DNA from: Gaiellasilicea sp963794385
GTDB taxonomy: Bacteria; Actinomycetota; Thermoleophilia; Gaiellales; Gaiellaceae
Direction: 5' to 3'
Length of the DNA stretch: 64,000 bases
NCBI GenBank assembly: GCA_963794385.1
Contig: CAWCDT010000011.1
Coordinates: 1-64,000, forward strand
The translations under genes and the position numbers were made by a program. The notes beneath the pieces were generated by a model. That model saw only the letters and a program-made list of their open reading frames with translations. It made no database searches and was not told the origin of the DNA. Below, one piece after another: positions 45,371 through 53,789 of the stretch; position 1 is the first letter of the stretch; the number at the start of each line of letters is the position of its first letter.

Positions 45371-48247
45371 TCAGAGGCAGAGGTCGAGGAACGTCTGCGC
45401 CAGCTCGAGGCGCCAGTCGTAGTCCTTGCGAGCCGAGGCCATCGGTCGCTGCCCGTTGAGGCTTCCCTTGGCTTGGGCCTCTCCGAACGGGACATCGCCC
45501 CAGAGGTCGTTGTAGTCGCGCTGCTCGAGGCCGCGCCGGGCCTGGTAGTTGTCGGTGCGGTAGCGGATCTCGAAGTCGAGGTCGCGGTACTTCGGATCGT
45601 TCGCGTGCTCGACTCGCCGCCGCGCGAAGTCGTTCGTCTGGCCGACGTAGCGCGCGCGACCGGTGGCCGGGTCGACCAGGCGGTAGGTGCCGCCTCGACT
45701 GTTCGAGCCGCCGCAGAGATCCTTCGGTCGGTAGCCGCCGGGGATGCTCATCAGCGTCTCCGCGATCGCCTCGTCGAAGCTCTCGCCCGGCTCGGAGCCG
45801 CTCGGGGCGTCGTCGAAGATCTCGCTGCAGTCCTCAGGCACGGCGTGTGTGAGCGCGCACTCGGCCACGGCCTGCTCACCGGTGAAGTCCTCGCGGAAGC
45901 GGCCGTCTTCGTCGAAGATGCCCTGCGCCGCGACCGCCTCCCGGACGATGTCGCGCGCACGTTCCTCGGCGGAGGAGCAGTCGCTGAAAGGCAGCCAGCA
46001 CCAGGAGCCGCCCGGCCTGCGCTCCGCCTCGGCCCGGATCTCCTCGCAGTTGATCTGACACTCGAACTCTGGCGGCGCGTAGCCGACCGGGTCGCGGTTG
46101 TACTCGACGAAGACGGCCTGTCCACCGCTCAGGTCCCAGCGTCCGCTCACGACCGGCGGCGGCTCGAAGGGCTGGAAGAGCGTGAAGCGGGCCAGGTCCG
46201 GGATCCCCAGCTCGTTCGCGTCTGGGAACAGCGGATCGGTGCCGAGCTCGAGCTCGAGCCGGTCGTTCGCCCCGTCGAGGTCGGTGTCCCAGCGGTCGCC
46301 GCGCGTCCGATACGTCCGGCCGTCCGCGCCCTCGATCCCGTGGGCCTCGTCGAAGTCGAGCAGGCCGTCGCCGTCCGTCTCCGGCTCGTTCGGATCCGAC
46401 CGCATGATGAAGTACTTCGTGATCCCCGCCTCGATCAGGAATGCGTACTCCTCGATCGTCGCGTCGAAGTCACGGAGGTCGAGCGGCTCGCCGAGGCCGA
46501 GCCCGCGCATTTCCTCGCCGTCGGTGAGGCCGTCGTCGTCCGTGTCGCGGTCATTCGGGTCGGACGTAACGAGCCGGTCGCCGACGAACGGCTCGTTCTG
46601 CGTCGGGTCGAGGTGCTCGTCGAACATGCCCCAGGTGGAGAGCATCCCGTTCTCCTCCTCGCAGTCCGTGAGCCCGTCGCCGTCGGTGTCGGTGCCGTCG
46701 TCGCGCACGACCTCCCCGATCTCCTCGAAGGCCGCGATCAGGTCGTCGGCACTCGGAGCGGGGAAGTAGCGCCCGCCCGTGCCAGTCGCGATCCGCTGCA
46801 GGAGCGCCTCGTCGATCCCGGAGCCGAGCCCGACCGTGTGGATCACGATCCCTTCTTCCGCGGCCTCGGTCGTGATCGCGTCGTCGTAGCTGCCGATTCC
46901 GTCGGTCATCAGCACCATCACGCGCGGCCGTCCCGCCGGCGCGTCGCCGGTGAGGAGCTCGAGCCCGCGCCTTGCGCCGGCACCGATGTCGGTGCCGCCC
47001 GAGGCGAAGACGGCGTCGATCGCCGCCTTGACCGCGGTGACGTTGGAGGAGACGACCAGCGAGGTCAGCGGGATCCGCGTGCGCGCGCTCGTGTTGAACG
47101 ACACGACGCCGACGCGGTCGAGGTCGCTGATCTCGGCGAGCCGGTCGACGACCTGCTTCGCGGCTGTCTTGCGCAGGCCCTGCGGATCGTTCGACGCCAT
47201 GCTCCCCGACTCGTCGAGGACGAAGACGAAGTCGATTGCGAGCGCACCCGGCGCGTCGGGATCGTCGGCCGGGATGCAGCGTGCCGGCTTGCTCGCCCAG
47301 TACCGCGCCCAGCCCTGCTCGTCGAGCTTCAGCACCGCGTAGACCGAGAAGTGCTCGACAGTGACCGTGACCGTGTCGTTCGCGGCGTCGACGACCTGGT
47401 CTGCACCGGCGGAGACCCACAGGCCGCTGGCCTCGTCGAGCGTGTAGATCCTCAGGTCGTCCTCGGGAAACCCGTCGAGCCGGCCCGCGTCGTACGGGAT
47501 CGTGATCCGCGCCTTCGAGAAGGCGGGCGCGTCCGCGGGCAGCCTGAAGTCGTAGGCGGGGGAGGCGAGCACGTCGCGGACCGTGCGCATCGCGACGCCG
47601 TCGACGTCGACGTGCACGTCCCATGGCTGGATGCCGCCGTTGGACTCGATCTCGACCTTCACGCCGTCGCGGGAGCTCGTGCGCACGATCCCCGGCTCGG
47701 CCTCGCCGAGCGCCGCGAGCGGATCGGGAGCCGCAACGACGTTCTCGCAACCGGTGTGCTCCTCGCCCAGCTCGCACCGATCGGGCCCGTTGCCGCCATG
47801 GAGTGCGTCGATCCCGCTGCCGCCGTCGAGGTCGTCGTCGCCGTTTTCGCCGGACAGGGTGTCATCGCCCTGGTTGCCGCTGAGCCGGTCGGTGCCGTCG
47901 CCGCCGGCGAGCACGTCGTCGTCCTCGTCTCCGATCAGGGTGTCGACCCCGTTCTCACCGAGCATCGTGTCGTCGCCGGGCCCGCCCACGAGGATGTCCT
48001 TGCCGTTGCCGCCGCAGATCACGTCGTCGCCAAGGCCGCCGTCGACCAGGTCGTCGCCCTCGGCCGCGTCGATCACGTCGTTCCCCGGTGTCCCTTGGAG
48101 GACGTCCGGGCCCGTCGTGCCGGCGATCGTGACCTCGACACCGTTGCATGTCGCCGGCGTGTTTGCCGCCGGCGAAGAGGCGGCGCCCGCGAGCAGAACG
48201 GCGAACGCGGCGAGAACAACGACGAACCGGCGGCGACTGCGTCTCAA
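45371..48247 (-). CDS. Secreted RTX/VWA protein with C-terminal GIY-YIG nuclease toxin domain
   Basis: 958 residues, intact. The TTG start at 48247 has AGAAGGGG about 7 bases upstream and a good promoter at 48302-48330. Signal peptide 1-28. RTX calcium repeats, ~45-165 (GNDVIDAAEGDDLVDGGLGD). A beta domain, then a von Willebrand A domain, ~338-505, with MIDAS motif DESGS in FVFVLDESGSMASNDP and LMTDGIGSYDD. Thrombospondin-3-like calcium repeats, ~520-690 (DTDGDGLTDCEE, DPNDRDTDDDGLTDGEE). The last ~107 residues form a GIY-YIG nuclease: GTYRLVDPATGRARYVGQTN, DFARRRVEH, catalytic Glu in RRGLEQRD and Asn in SLNGQRP. The Imm26-like gene follows 1 base later. Probably an exported interbacterial nuclease. 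Confidence 0.85.
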   Translation of the reverse strand: MRRSRRRFVVVLAAFAVLLAGAASSPAANTPATCNGVEVTIAGTTGPDVLQGTPGNDVIDAAEGDDLVDGGLGDDVICGGNGKDILVGGPGDDTMLGENGVDTLIGDEDDDVLAGGDGTDRLSGNQGDDTLSGENGDDDLDGGSGIDALHGGNGPDRCELGEEHTGCENVVAAPDPLAALGEAEPGIVRTSSRDGVKVEIESNGGIQPWDVHVDVDGVAMRTVRDVLASPAYDFRLPADAPAFSKARITIPYDAGRLDGFPEDDLRIYTLDEASGLWVSAGADQVVDAANDTVTVTVEHFSVYAVLKLDEQGWARYWASKPARCIPADDPDAPGALAIDFVFVLDESGSMASNDPQGLRKTAAKQVVDRLAEISDLDRVGVVSFNTSARTRIPLTSLVVSSNVTAVKAAIDAVFASGGTDIGAGARRGLELLTGDAPAGRPRVMVLMTDGIGSYDDAITTEAAEEGIVIHTVGLGSGIDEALLQRIATGTGGRYFPAPSADDLIAAFEEIGEVVRDDGTDTDGDGLTDCEEENGMLSTWGMFDEHLDPTQNEPFVGDRLVTSDPNDRDTDDDGLTDGEEMRGLGLGEPLDLRDFDATIEEYAFLIEAGITKYFIMRSDPNEPETDGDGLLDFDEAHGIEGADGRTYRTRGDRWDTDLDGANDRLELELGTDPLFPDANELGIPDLARFTLFQPFEPPPVVSGRWDLSGGQAVFVEYNRDPVGYAPPEFECQINCEEIRAEAERRPGGSWCWLPFSDCSSAEERARDIVREAVAAQGIFDEDGRFREDFTGEQAVAECALTHAVPEDCSEIFDDAPSGSEPGESFDEAIAETLMSIPGGYRPKDLCGGSNSRGGTYRLVDPATGRARYVGQTNDFARRRVEHANDPKYRDLDFEIRYRTDNYQARRGLEQRDYNDLWGDVPFGEAQAKGSLNGQRPMASARKDYDWRLELAQTFLDLCL

Positions 48248-48301
48248 ATCTGACCCCTTCTCTCGGGCGGGCGGGTGGCCCGCGCTGCTGACGGTTCGCC
48301 G

Positions 48302-48330
48302 ACATTAGTGGGCGGCAACCGACCGTTCAA
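48302..48330 (-). promoter_or_regulatory. Promoter of the toxin-immunity-hemQ transcript
   Basis: Minus strand TTGAAC (48330-48325), 17-base spacer, TAATGT (48307-48302). The predicted start is about 47 bases before the TTG codon, so this gene has a leader with a Shine-Dalgarno site, unlike most operon heads here. Confidence 0.65.
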
Positions 48331-48356
48331 CTAGCCGATCGTCCGGGACTAGCTGA

Positions 48357-49553
48357 CTAACAGCCGGCGTTGCCGATCGCGGCGCGCACCGGCTCGAGGC
48401 TCCTCTTCGGCGTCCCGTCCACGTAGTAGACGCCGGATTGGAAACCGACCAACGACGGCTCGTCGTGGGAGTGGAAGAAGAGCAGCCCAGTGACGCCCTC
48501 CTGGCAGGCCGCGAGCTCGATCGCGCGCCGGTAGTAGTCGGCCTGCGTCGCCTCGTCCACCGGTCTCACGGCTTCTGCGCCCTCGTAGAGCGAGGCCTTG
48601 TCGGGCGGGATCGTCGTCTCGACGCCGAGCTCGCTGTAGAGGACGGGGAGCCTGCGACCGAACGCCTCCTCGAGCAGGGGGGTGAGCTTCTCCTCGTAGT
48701 CTGCGAGGCCGATCGAGGTCGACTCCGGCGCGGTGGGGCGGTCGGGCGGGATGCTCGGGCTGGCGGGATACGGGTGGAACGCGAAGCCGTCGAGCGGCGG
48801 CGTCGTGCGTCCGCTCGCGCGGTATGCGGCCCCGAGGTCGCGGATGAAGACGGTCGGCGAGTGCGTGTCCCGGCCCGTTCCGGGCCGGTCGATCCCGCGC
48901 GGCGCGAGCGCGCCGCCCCAGATCGTGACGTCCTCGGCGGCCGCCTTGGCCGCGTCGTAGACCTCGGCGAGCAGGGCGAAGTAGGCCGGCGCAGCCGCGT
49001 CGCTCCCGTTCTCGTCGAACTGCGGCATCCAGAAGCGGTTCAGGTTCGGCTCGTTGGCGATGATCACGTCGCGGAGCCGGGGAATCTCGCGCAGGATCGC
49101 GGCGACGTAGGCCGCGAACTGACCGCGCGCCTCGTCGGTGAGCGGAGTTGTCGCCGACCCGGCGTGATAGACGCGGAGAAAGACCCTGAGCGCTCCGGCC
49201 CGCTCCGCGACATCTCGGAGAACAGCGAGCTCCTCGGGCGGCGGGGCCGAGAGGCCGGGTTGCCAGACGCTCGTGATCGCGACGGCGCCGAAGCCGGCGT
49301 CGCGCAGCTGGTCGAGCGTGGGGCCCTGGTTGCGGACGGCGTCGTCGACCGCTCCGATCAGGAAACGGGGAGGCGGAGGCGGCGGAGCCGGTGCTGCCGT
49401 CGTTGGCTGTGGAGCCGGCGCGGTGGACGGCGGAGGCGTCGCCGTGGACGGTGTCGGCGTCGGCGTCGCCTGTTCGTCGCCGTTGCCGCCGCAGCCGGCG
49501 AGCGTCAGCGCCGCAAACGCGGCGCCGACGGCGCCGACGAGCGCACGACGAAT
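48357..49553 (-). CDS. GH-A clan-like glycoside hydrolase lipoprotein (paralogue 1)
   Basis: About 398 residues. It starts with a lipoprotein signal IRRALVGAVGAAFAALTLAG then C, but no ATG/GTG/TTG is in frame; the codon at 49553 is ATT, a rare start, otherwise an indel hides the start inside the upstream gene. A Pro/Thr-rich linker (residues ~30-65) precedes a TIM barrel. Seen: DAVRNQGPTLDQLRDAGFGA, VFLRVYHAGSATTPLTDEAR and DVIIANEPNLNRFWMPQFDE with an acid/base-type Glu in NEP. DGFAFHPYPASPS and LPVLYSELGVETTIPPDKAS give a possible nucleophile Glu. LLFFHSHDEPSLVGFQSGVY ends it. It resembles cellulase/glycanase-type GH-A folds; the substrate is unknown. Confidence 0.72.
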   Translation of the reverse strand: MRRALVGAVGAAFAALTLAGCGGNGDEQATPTPTPSTATPPPSTAPAPQPTTAAPAPPPPPPRFLIGAVDDAVRNQGPTLDQLRDAGFGAVAITSVWQPGLSAPPPEELAVLRDVAERAGALRVFLRVYHAGSATTPLTDEARGQFAAYVAAILREIPRLRDVIIANEPNLNRFWMPQFDENGSDAAAPAYFALLAEVYDAAKAAAEDVTIWGGALAPRGIDRPGTGRDTHSPTVFIRDLGAAYRASGRTTPPLDGFAFHPYPASPSIPPDRPTAPESTSIGLADYEEKLTPLLEEAFGRRLPVLYSELGVETTIPPDKASLYEGAEAVRPVDEATQADYYRRAIELAACQEGVTGLLFFHSHDEPSLVGFQSGVYYVDGTPKRSLEPVRAAIGNAGC

Positions 49554-50950
49554 GGGGCGCTGGTGAGCGCCACTGCCTTGCCGGGCCTCGTCGCGTGCAC
49601 GAACGAGACGGAGAGCTGGTACCGCCCCGGCGCGACCCGGGGCCCGAGCGTGAAGGCAACGCGGCGGCCCGCCGCAGCCCGGCCGGTCTTCCAGGCCGTC
49701 ACCGAGCCGGCGGGAAGCCGTGTCAGGCGGGCGCGGTAGACGCATTCGCGGTCGCACCGGAGCGAGATCTTACGGTCACCCGGAACAAACGCGACCACGG
49801 GCTTGACGGGTACTGGGCACTTGCCGAGCGTCCCGTTCGCGATCGCCTCGATTGAGTCGCGCACGACGCCGAGTGATGTCTTCGGCGTGCCGTCGGCGTA
49901 GAAGAGCCCGGACTGCCAGCCGGCGCGGGCCGTCTCGTCGGAGGAGTGGAAGAGGAGCACGCCGGCGACGTTCGACTGGCAATAGGCGAGTCGGAGCGCC
50001 TGCGCGTAGGCCGCCGCCTGCGCGGTCTCCGAGACGGGCCGGGTCGTGGCGGGCTCGGAGCCCACGTACAGGTCCAGCTTCTCCGCCGGGATGACGGACT
50101 CGATCCCGTACTCGTCGTAGAGGATCGGCAGGCCCGACCCTTTCTGGGCCGTACCGTTGAAGGCGTTGCCGAGCAGCTGCACCAGCCGGTCCTGGTCGAT
50201 CAGACCGAGGTGGTCGCGGTCGCCCGGGAGGCTGTCGACGGCCACGCTCGAGTTCTGGCCGTACGGATGGAAGGCGAAGCCGTCCATCACCGGCAGCGTG
50301 CGCCGGCTGGCGCGGTAGGCGGCGCCCCATTCTCGAATGAAGCGCGTCGGCGAGATCGTGTCGCGGCCGGTCAGCGGCTTGTCGACCCCGCGCGGCGCCA
50401 GGGCGCCGCCCCAGACCACGGTCTCGGGCACGGCCGCCTTGACGGCGTCGTAGGTACGGGCGAGCAGCGTGTTGTACGCGGGCGCCGACGCGCCGGAGCC
50501 GTTCGCTCTGAACTGGGGCAGCCAGAACCGGTTCAGGTTCGGCTCGTTGCCGACGATCACGTCGCGGAAAGCCGCGTTCGCCTTGACGAGCTCCGTCACA
50601 TAGGCCGCGAACTCCGTCTGCGCCTGCTGCGTGAGCGGGGTCGTCCGCGACCCTGCGTGGTAGACGGAGAGGTACACGCGCACGCCGTGGAGCGCTGCTG
50701 CGGCGGCCACGTTCGCGAGCACGGCCGCCTCGTGCTCGGTCGGCGCGACGAGGCCGGGCTCCCACGTGCTGGTGATGCGGACGGCCCGGAAACCGGCCAG
50801 CCGGAGGAGCCCCATGGTCGTCTCCGACTCGACGAGCGTCGGTGACCGGACCGCGTCCTCGGCGGCTCCGAGCGACATCGACGAACCGCCCGCGTGTGCC
50901 GCGGGCACGAGGACAAGCGCCGCCAGAAGTGCTCCCAGAGCCCTGAACAC
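49505..50950 (-). CDS. GH-A clan-like secreted glycoside hydrolase (paralogue 2)
   Basis: 481 residues. GTG start at 50950, signal peptide FRALGALLAALVLVPAAHAG. The barrel parallels paralogue 1 block for block: LLRLAGFRAVRITSTWEPGL, VYLSVYHAGSRTTPLTQQAQ, DVIVGNEPNLNRFWLPQFRA (Glu in NEP), DGFAFHPYGQNSSV and LPILYDEYGIESVIPAEKLD. LLFFHSSDETARAGWQSGLF ends the barrel. It carries an extra C-terminal ~95-residue beta domain (FVPGDRKISLRCDRECVYRA, YQLSVSFVHATRPGKA), absent from paralogue 1, whose start overlaps its end by 49 bases. Tandem duplication is likely. Divergent from uvrC with overlapping -10 elements. Confidence 0.78.
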   Translation of the reverse strand: MFRALGALLAALVLVPAAHAGGSSMSLGAAEDAVRSPTLVESETTMGLLRLAGFRAVRITSTWEPGLVAPTEHEAAVLANVAAAAALHGVRVYLSVYHAGSRTTPLTQQAQTEFAAYVTELVKANAAFRDVIVGNEPNLNRFWLPQFRANGSGASAPAYNTLLARTYDAVKAAVPETVVWGGALAPRGVDKPLTGRDTISPTRFIREWGAAYRASRRTLPVMDGFAFHPYGQNSSVAVDSLPGDRDHLGLIDQDRLVQLLGNAFNGTAQKGSGLPILYDEYGIESVIPAEKLDLYVGSEPATTRPVSETAQAAAYAQALRLAYCQSNVAGVLLFHSSDETARAGWQSGLFYADGTPKTSLGVVRDSIEAIANGTLGKCPVPVKPVVAFVPGDRKISLRCDRECVYRARLTRLPAGSVTAWKTGRAAAGRRVAFTLGPRVAPGRYQLSVSFVHATRPGKAVALTSAPFVVRSSAPSAPRLRR

Positions 50951-50957
50951 AGCGGGC

Positions 50958-50964
50958 TAAGGTA
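50958..50964. promoter_or_regulatory. Overlapping divergent -10 elements, GH paralogue 2 and uvrC
   Basis: The heptamer TAAGGTA gives TAAGGT rightward, 7 bases before the uvrC GTG at 50971. Leftward it gives TACCTT, 8 bases before the GH GTG at 50950. Only 20 bases separate the two start codons, so the two polymerases must compete for one site. Confidence 0.55.
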
Positions 50965-50970
50965 GCTGCC

Positions 50971-52824
50971 GTGGCAGACGTTTCCGACAAGTTGAAGTCG
51001 ATTCCCGCCAAGCCGGGTGTCTACCTCTTCCGCGACGAGCGGGGCGAGGTCCTCTACATCGGCAAGGCGAAGTCGCTGCGGCCGCGTGTCCGCTCGTACT
51101 TCCAGGCCGGGCGCGGCGACACCCGCGCGTCGATCCCCAACCTCGTCGGGCGGATCGCCGACCTCGAGGTGATCGTCACGCGCACCGAGGTCGAGGCGCT
51201 CCACCTCGAGCAGAACCTCGTCAAGCGGCACCGGCCGCCCTTCAACGTGCGGCTCCGCGACGACAAGTCGTTCCCGTACATCGCCGTGACAGTCGAGGAC
51301 GACTACCCGCGGGTGATGTTCACGCGCGAGCGACACCGCCGCGGCGTCCGTTACTTCGGCCCGTACGCGAACGCGAAGAAGGTGCGCGAGACGCTTGACG
51401 TGCTCAACCGCGTCTTCCAGTTCCGCCCTTGCGAGGGGCCGAAGCCCGGCCGCCACTCCGGCATTCCCTGTCTCGACTTCCACATCGACCGCTGCCACGC
51501 GCCCTGCGTCGGCTACATCTCGAAGGAGGACTACGGCGAGATCATCGACGGCGTCATCAACTTCCTCTCCGGCGACACGAAGACGATCGTGCGCGAGCTG
51601 CAGCGGCGGATGGAGGAGGCGGCGGCGGAAGAGCGCTTCGAGGATGCGGCCCGCTACCGCAACCGCCTGTTCGCGATCGAGAACCTCGCCGAGCGTCAGG
51701 GTGCGGACCGGCGCGAGACCGGCTCGATCGACGTGCTCGGGGTCGCGGCCGAGGGCGACCGCGCCGCCGTGCAGGTCTTCCCGCTCCGCGGGGGCAAGAT
51801 GATCGACCGGCACGGCTTCCACCTCGAGAACGTCGAGGGCCAGGACCCGACCACGATCCTGGAGGCGTTCTGCCTCGAGTACTACGGCAACGCTCCCTCG
51901 ATCCCGCCCGAGATCGTCGTGCCGCCCGACGCGACCGGCCTCGATGCTCTGCAGCAGTTCCTCTCGGAACTGCGCGGCTCCCGCGTCGAGGTGCGCGCGC
52001 CGGCGCGGGGTGAGAAGCGGCGCCTCGCGGAGCTCGCGGGCCAGAACGCCGGGATCGCGCTCCAGTCGGAGACGCTGGTCACCGAGCAGAAGCGGCTGCG
52101 CCGGGTCGCCGCGCTCGAGGAGCTGCGCGAGGCGCTGAATCTCGAGAGCCTGCCGCTCCGGATCGAGTGCTACGACATCTCGAACATCCAGGGGCAGGAG
52201 ATCGTCGGCTCGATGGTCGTCTTCCAGGACGGGCTACCGAAGAAGGGGCACTATCGCAAGTTCGCCGTGCGCGGCCTCGACGGCCAGGACGACTTCGCCG
52301 CGATGGCCGAGGTCGTCTCGCGCCGGTTTGCCCGCCTGCGCACGGGCGTCGAGGAGGAGTACGACGAGGGGTTCGCGACGGCGCCCAACCTCGTCGTCAT
52401 CGACGGTGGCAAGGGGCAACTCTCGGCGGCGTTGACCGCGATGCAGGCGTACGACCTGCCGCGTGTCGCGGCGATCTCGCTCGCCAAACGGATCGAGGAG
52501 GTGTTCGTCCCGGGCCGGTCCGACCCGATCCTGCTCGACCCGCACAGCTCCGGCCTGCAGCTGCTGCAGCGGATCCGGGACGAGGCGCACCGCTTCGCGG
52601 TCACCTTCCACCGGCAGCGCCGCTCGGCCCGTGCGCGCGAGTCGCTCTTCGACACGCTCGTCGGCGTCGGCCCGGCCCGGCGGCGCGCGCTCCTGCAGCA
52701 CTTCGGCTCGACCGAGCGCGTGCTCGGCGCGAGTCAGGAGGAGCTCGAGGGCGTGCCCGGGCTGCCGCCGAAGACCGCCCGGGCGATCTACGCGCAACTC
52801 CATAGGACCGGCGGGCCCGGCTAG
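50971..52824 (+). CDS. uvrC: Excinuclease ABC subunit C
   Basis: Dual-incision nuclease of nucleotide excision repair; 617 residues, intact. N-terminal GIY-YIG domain: PGVYLFRDERGEVLYIGKAK, EVEALHLEQNLVKRHRPPFN. RYFGPYANAKKVRETLDVLN and CHAPCVGYISKEDYGEIIDG follow, then a UVR motif (residues ~200-235, EEAAAEERFEDAARYRNRLF). The RNase H-like domain is RIECYDISNIQGQEIVGSMV ... VIDGGKGQLSAALTAMQAYD. C-terminal helix-hairpin-helix pair: LVGVGPARRRALLQHFGSTE, LEGVPGLPPKTARAIYAQL. GTG start 20 bases from the divergent GH gene. Confidence 0.96.
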   Translation: MADVSDKLKSIPAKPGVYLFRDERGEVLYIGKAKSLRPRVRSYFQAGRGDTRASIPNLVGRIADLEVIVTRTEVEALHLEQNLVKRHRPPFNVRLRDDKSFPYIAVTVEDDYPRVMFTRERHRRGVRYFGPYANAKKVRETLDVLNRVFQFRPCEGPKPGRHSGIPCLDFHIDRCHAPCVGYISKEDYGEIIDGVINFLSGDTKTIVRELQRRMEEAAAEERFEDAARYRNRLFAIENLAERQGADRRETGSIDVLGVAAEGDRAAVQVFPLRGGKMIDRHGFHLENVEGQDPTTILEAFCLEYYGNAPSIPPEIVVPPDATGLDALQQFLSELRGSRVEVRAPARGEKRRLAELAGQNAGIALQSETLVTEQKRLRRVAALEELREALNLESLPLRIECYDISNIQGQEIVGSMVVFQDGLPKKGHYRKFAVRGLDGQDDFAAMAEVVSRRFARLRTGVEEEYDEGFATAPNLVVIDGGKGQLSAALTAMQAYDLPRVAAISLAKRIEEVFVPGRSDPILLDPHSSGLQLLQRIRDEAHRFAVTFHRQRRSARARESLFDTLVGVGPARRRALLQHFGSTERVLGASQEELEGVPGLPPKTARAIYAQLHRTGGPG

Positions 52825-52827
52825 GAC

Positions 52828-53770
52828 TTAGGACGGCGCGGGCTTCTTGTCCGTCGCCGACGAGCGAGCGCCAGTCGGTGTGGCCGAGCGTGAGGAAGAG
52901 GGCGGTGAAGCCGGCGATCACGTTCACGACCGTCAACGTCAGCTTCATGCCGACGCTGAAGGCGAGCAGGGTGGCGCGACCGACGCCAGTGCCGGAGAAG
53001 ACGTAGACGATGAGGGCCTGCTCGGTGCCGATCCCGCCGGGCGAGATCGGGACGAGCGTGGCGAGGCTCTGGGTCACCTGAACGAGGAGAACGTTTCGAA
53101 GCGTCTGCTCGATCCCGAACGCACCGAGGAAGAACCAGATGGCGACGAAGCGGAGCGTCCAGTCTCCGGCCTGCCAGAGCGCGACGGTACGCAGGTAGAC
53201 GGTCCGGTCGGCGAGCACCGCGAAACCCTGGCGGACGCGCTGCTTGAACTCCTCCAGGTGGTGGCGGACCCACACAAGGCCGACTCCGCCCAGGATCACG
53301 AGCGCGAGCAGGAGGAGGAGAGAGAACTCCGGGGTCCTCGCGACCCAGCGGAAGTCGAATCCGGGCAGGTTCCCGAGCGTGTCGAGTCCGGGCAGGACGC
53401 CGAGCGTGAGCGCATAGACGAAGATCAGCCCGGCCATTGCCATGTCGAAGAAGGAGAGAACGAGCAGCGTCGAGCCGAGCGCCGTGTAGGTGGCGCCCGG
53501 GACGGCGCGGTGCGCGAGGTAGAGCTTCACCGCGTCGCCCGCGCGCGCGGGCACGATCGCGTTCACGCCGACCCCGGACAGGTAGGCCGCATAGATCGAG
53601 CGCCAGCGCACTCGCGTCTCGGGATAGGCGGCGGCGATCGTGTTCCGCCACGCCATGCTCGTGCAGCACGTCTTCAGCAGGTGGCAGCAGATCGCGAGGA
53701 AGAGCGGGCCGAACTCGACGTCCGCCAGCCGTTCGAAAAACGTTCCGATCGCGTCGAGGACCGCGCCCAC
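52828..53770 (-). CDS. Flippase-like (LPG synthase TM / UPF0104) membrane protein, possible frameshift at 3' end
   Basis: About 312 residues with eight or nine transmembrane helices. Seen: LFLAICCHLLKTCCTSMAWR, YLSGVGVNAIVPARAGDAVK (the conserved N-x-x-x-P-A-R-x-G-D-x-x-K block), LLVLSFFDMAMAGLIFVYAL, VLLVQVTQSLATLVPISPGG and IGTEQALIVYVFSGTGVGRA. These proteins (AglD/MprF N-domain-like) are thought to move lipid-linked molecules. The frame itself runs on to 52601, antisense to uvrC; a single indel near 52860 would instead end it at a TAA (52828) after ATDKKPAPS, which looks more natural. GTG start at 53770, 6 bases after TAACGT. Confidence 0.8.
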
Positions 53771-53776
53771 GCGACC

Positions 53777-53782
53777 ACGTTA
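53777..53782 (-). promoter_or_regulatory. -10 element for the flippase-like gene
   Basis: Minus-strand TAACGT, 6 bases before the GTG at 53770 and just past the pruA stop, giving an independent leaderless transcript. Confidence 0.4.
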
Positions 53783-53789
53783 GACCGTG

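Noticed and set aside
45314..48253. Open frame of 979 codons on the plus strand
   Set aside because: It mirrors the RTX/VWA/GIY-YIG gene; its composition is that of the antisense of Asp/Gly-rich repeats and it has no start signal or domain.
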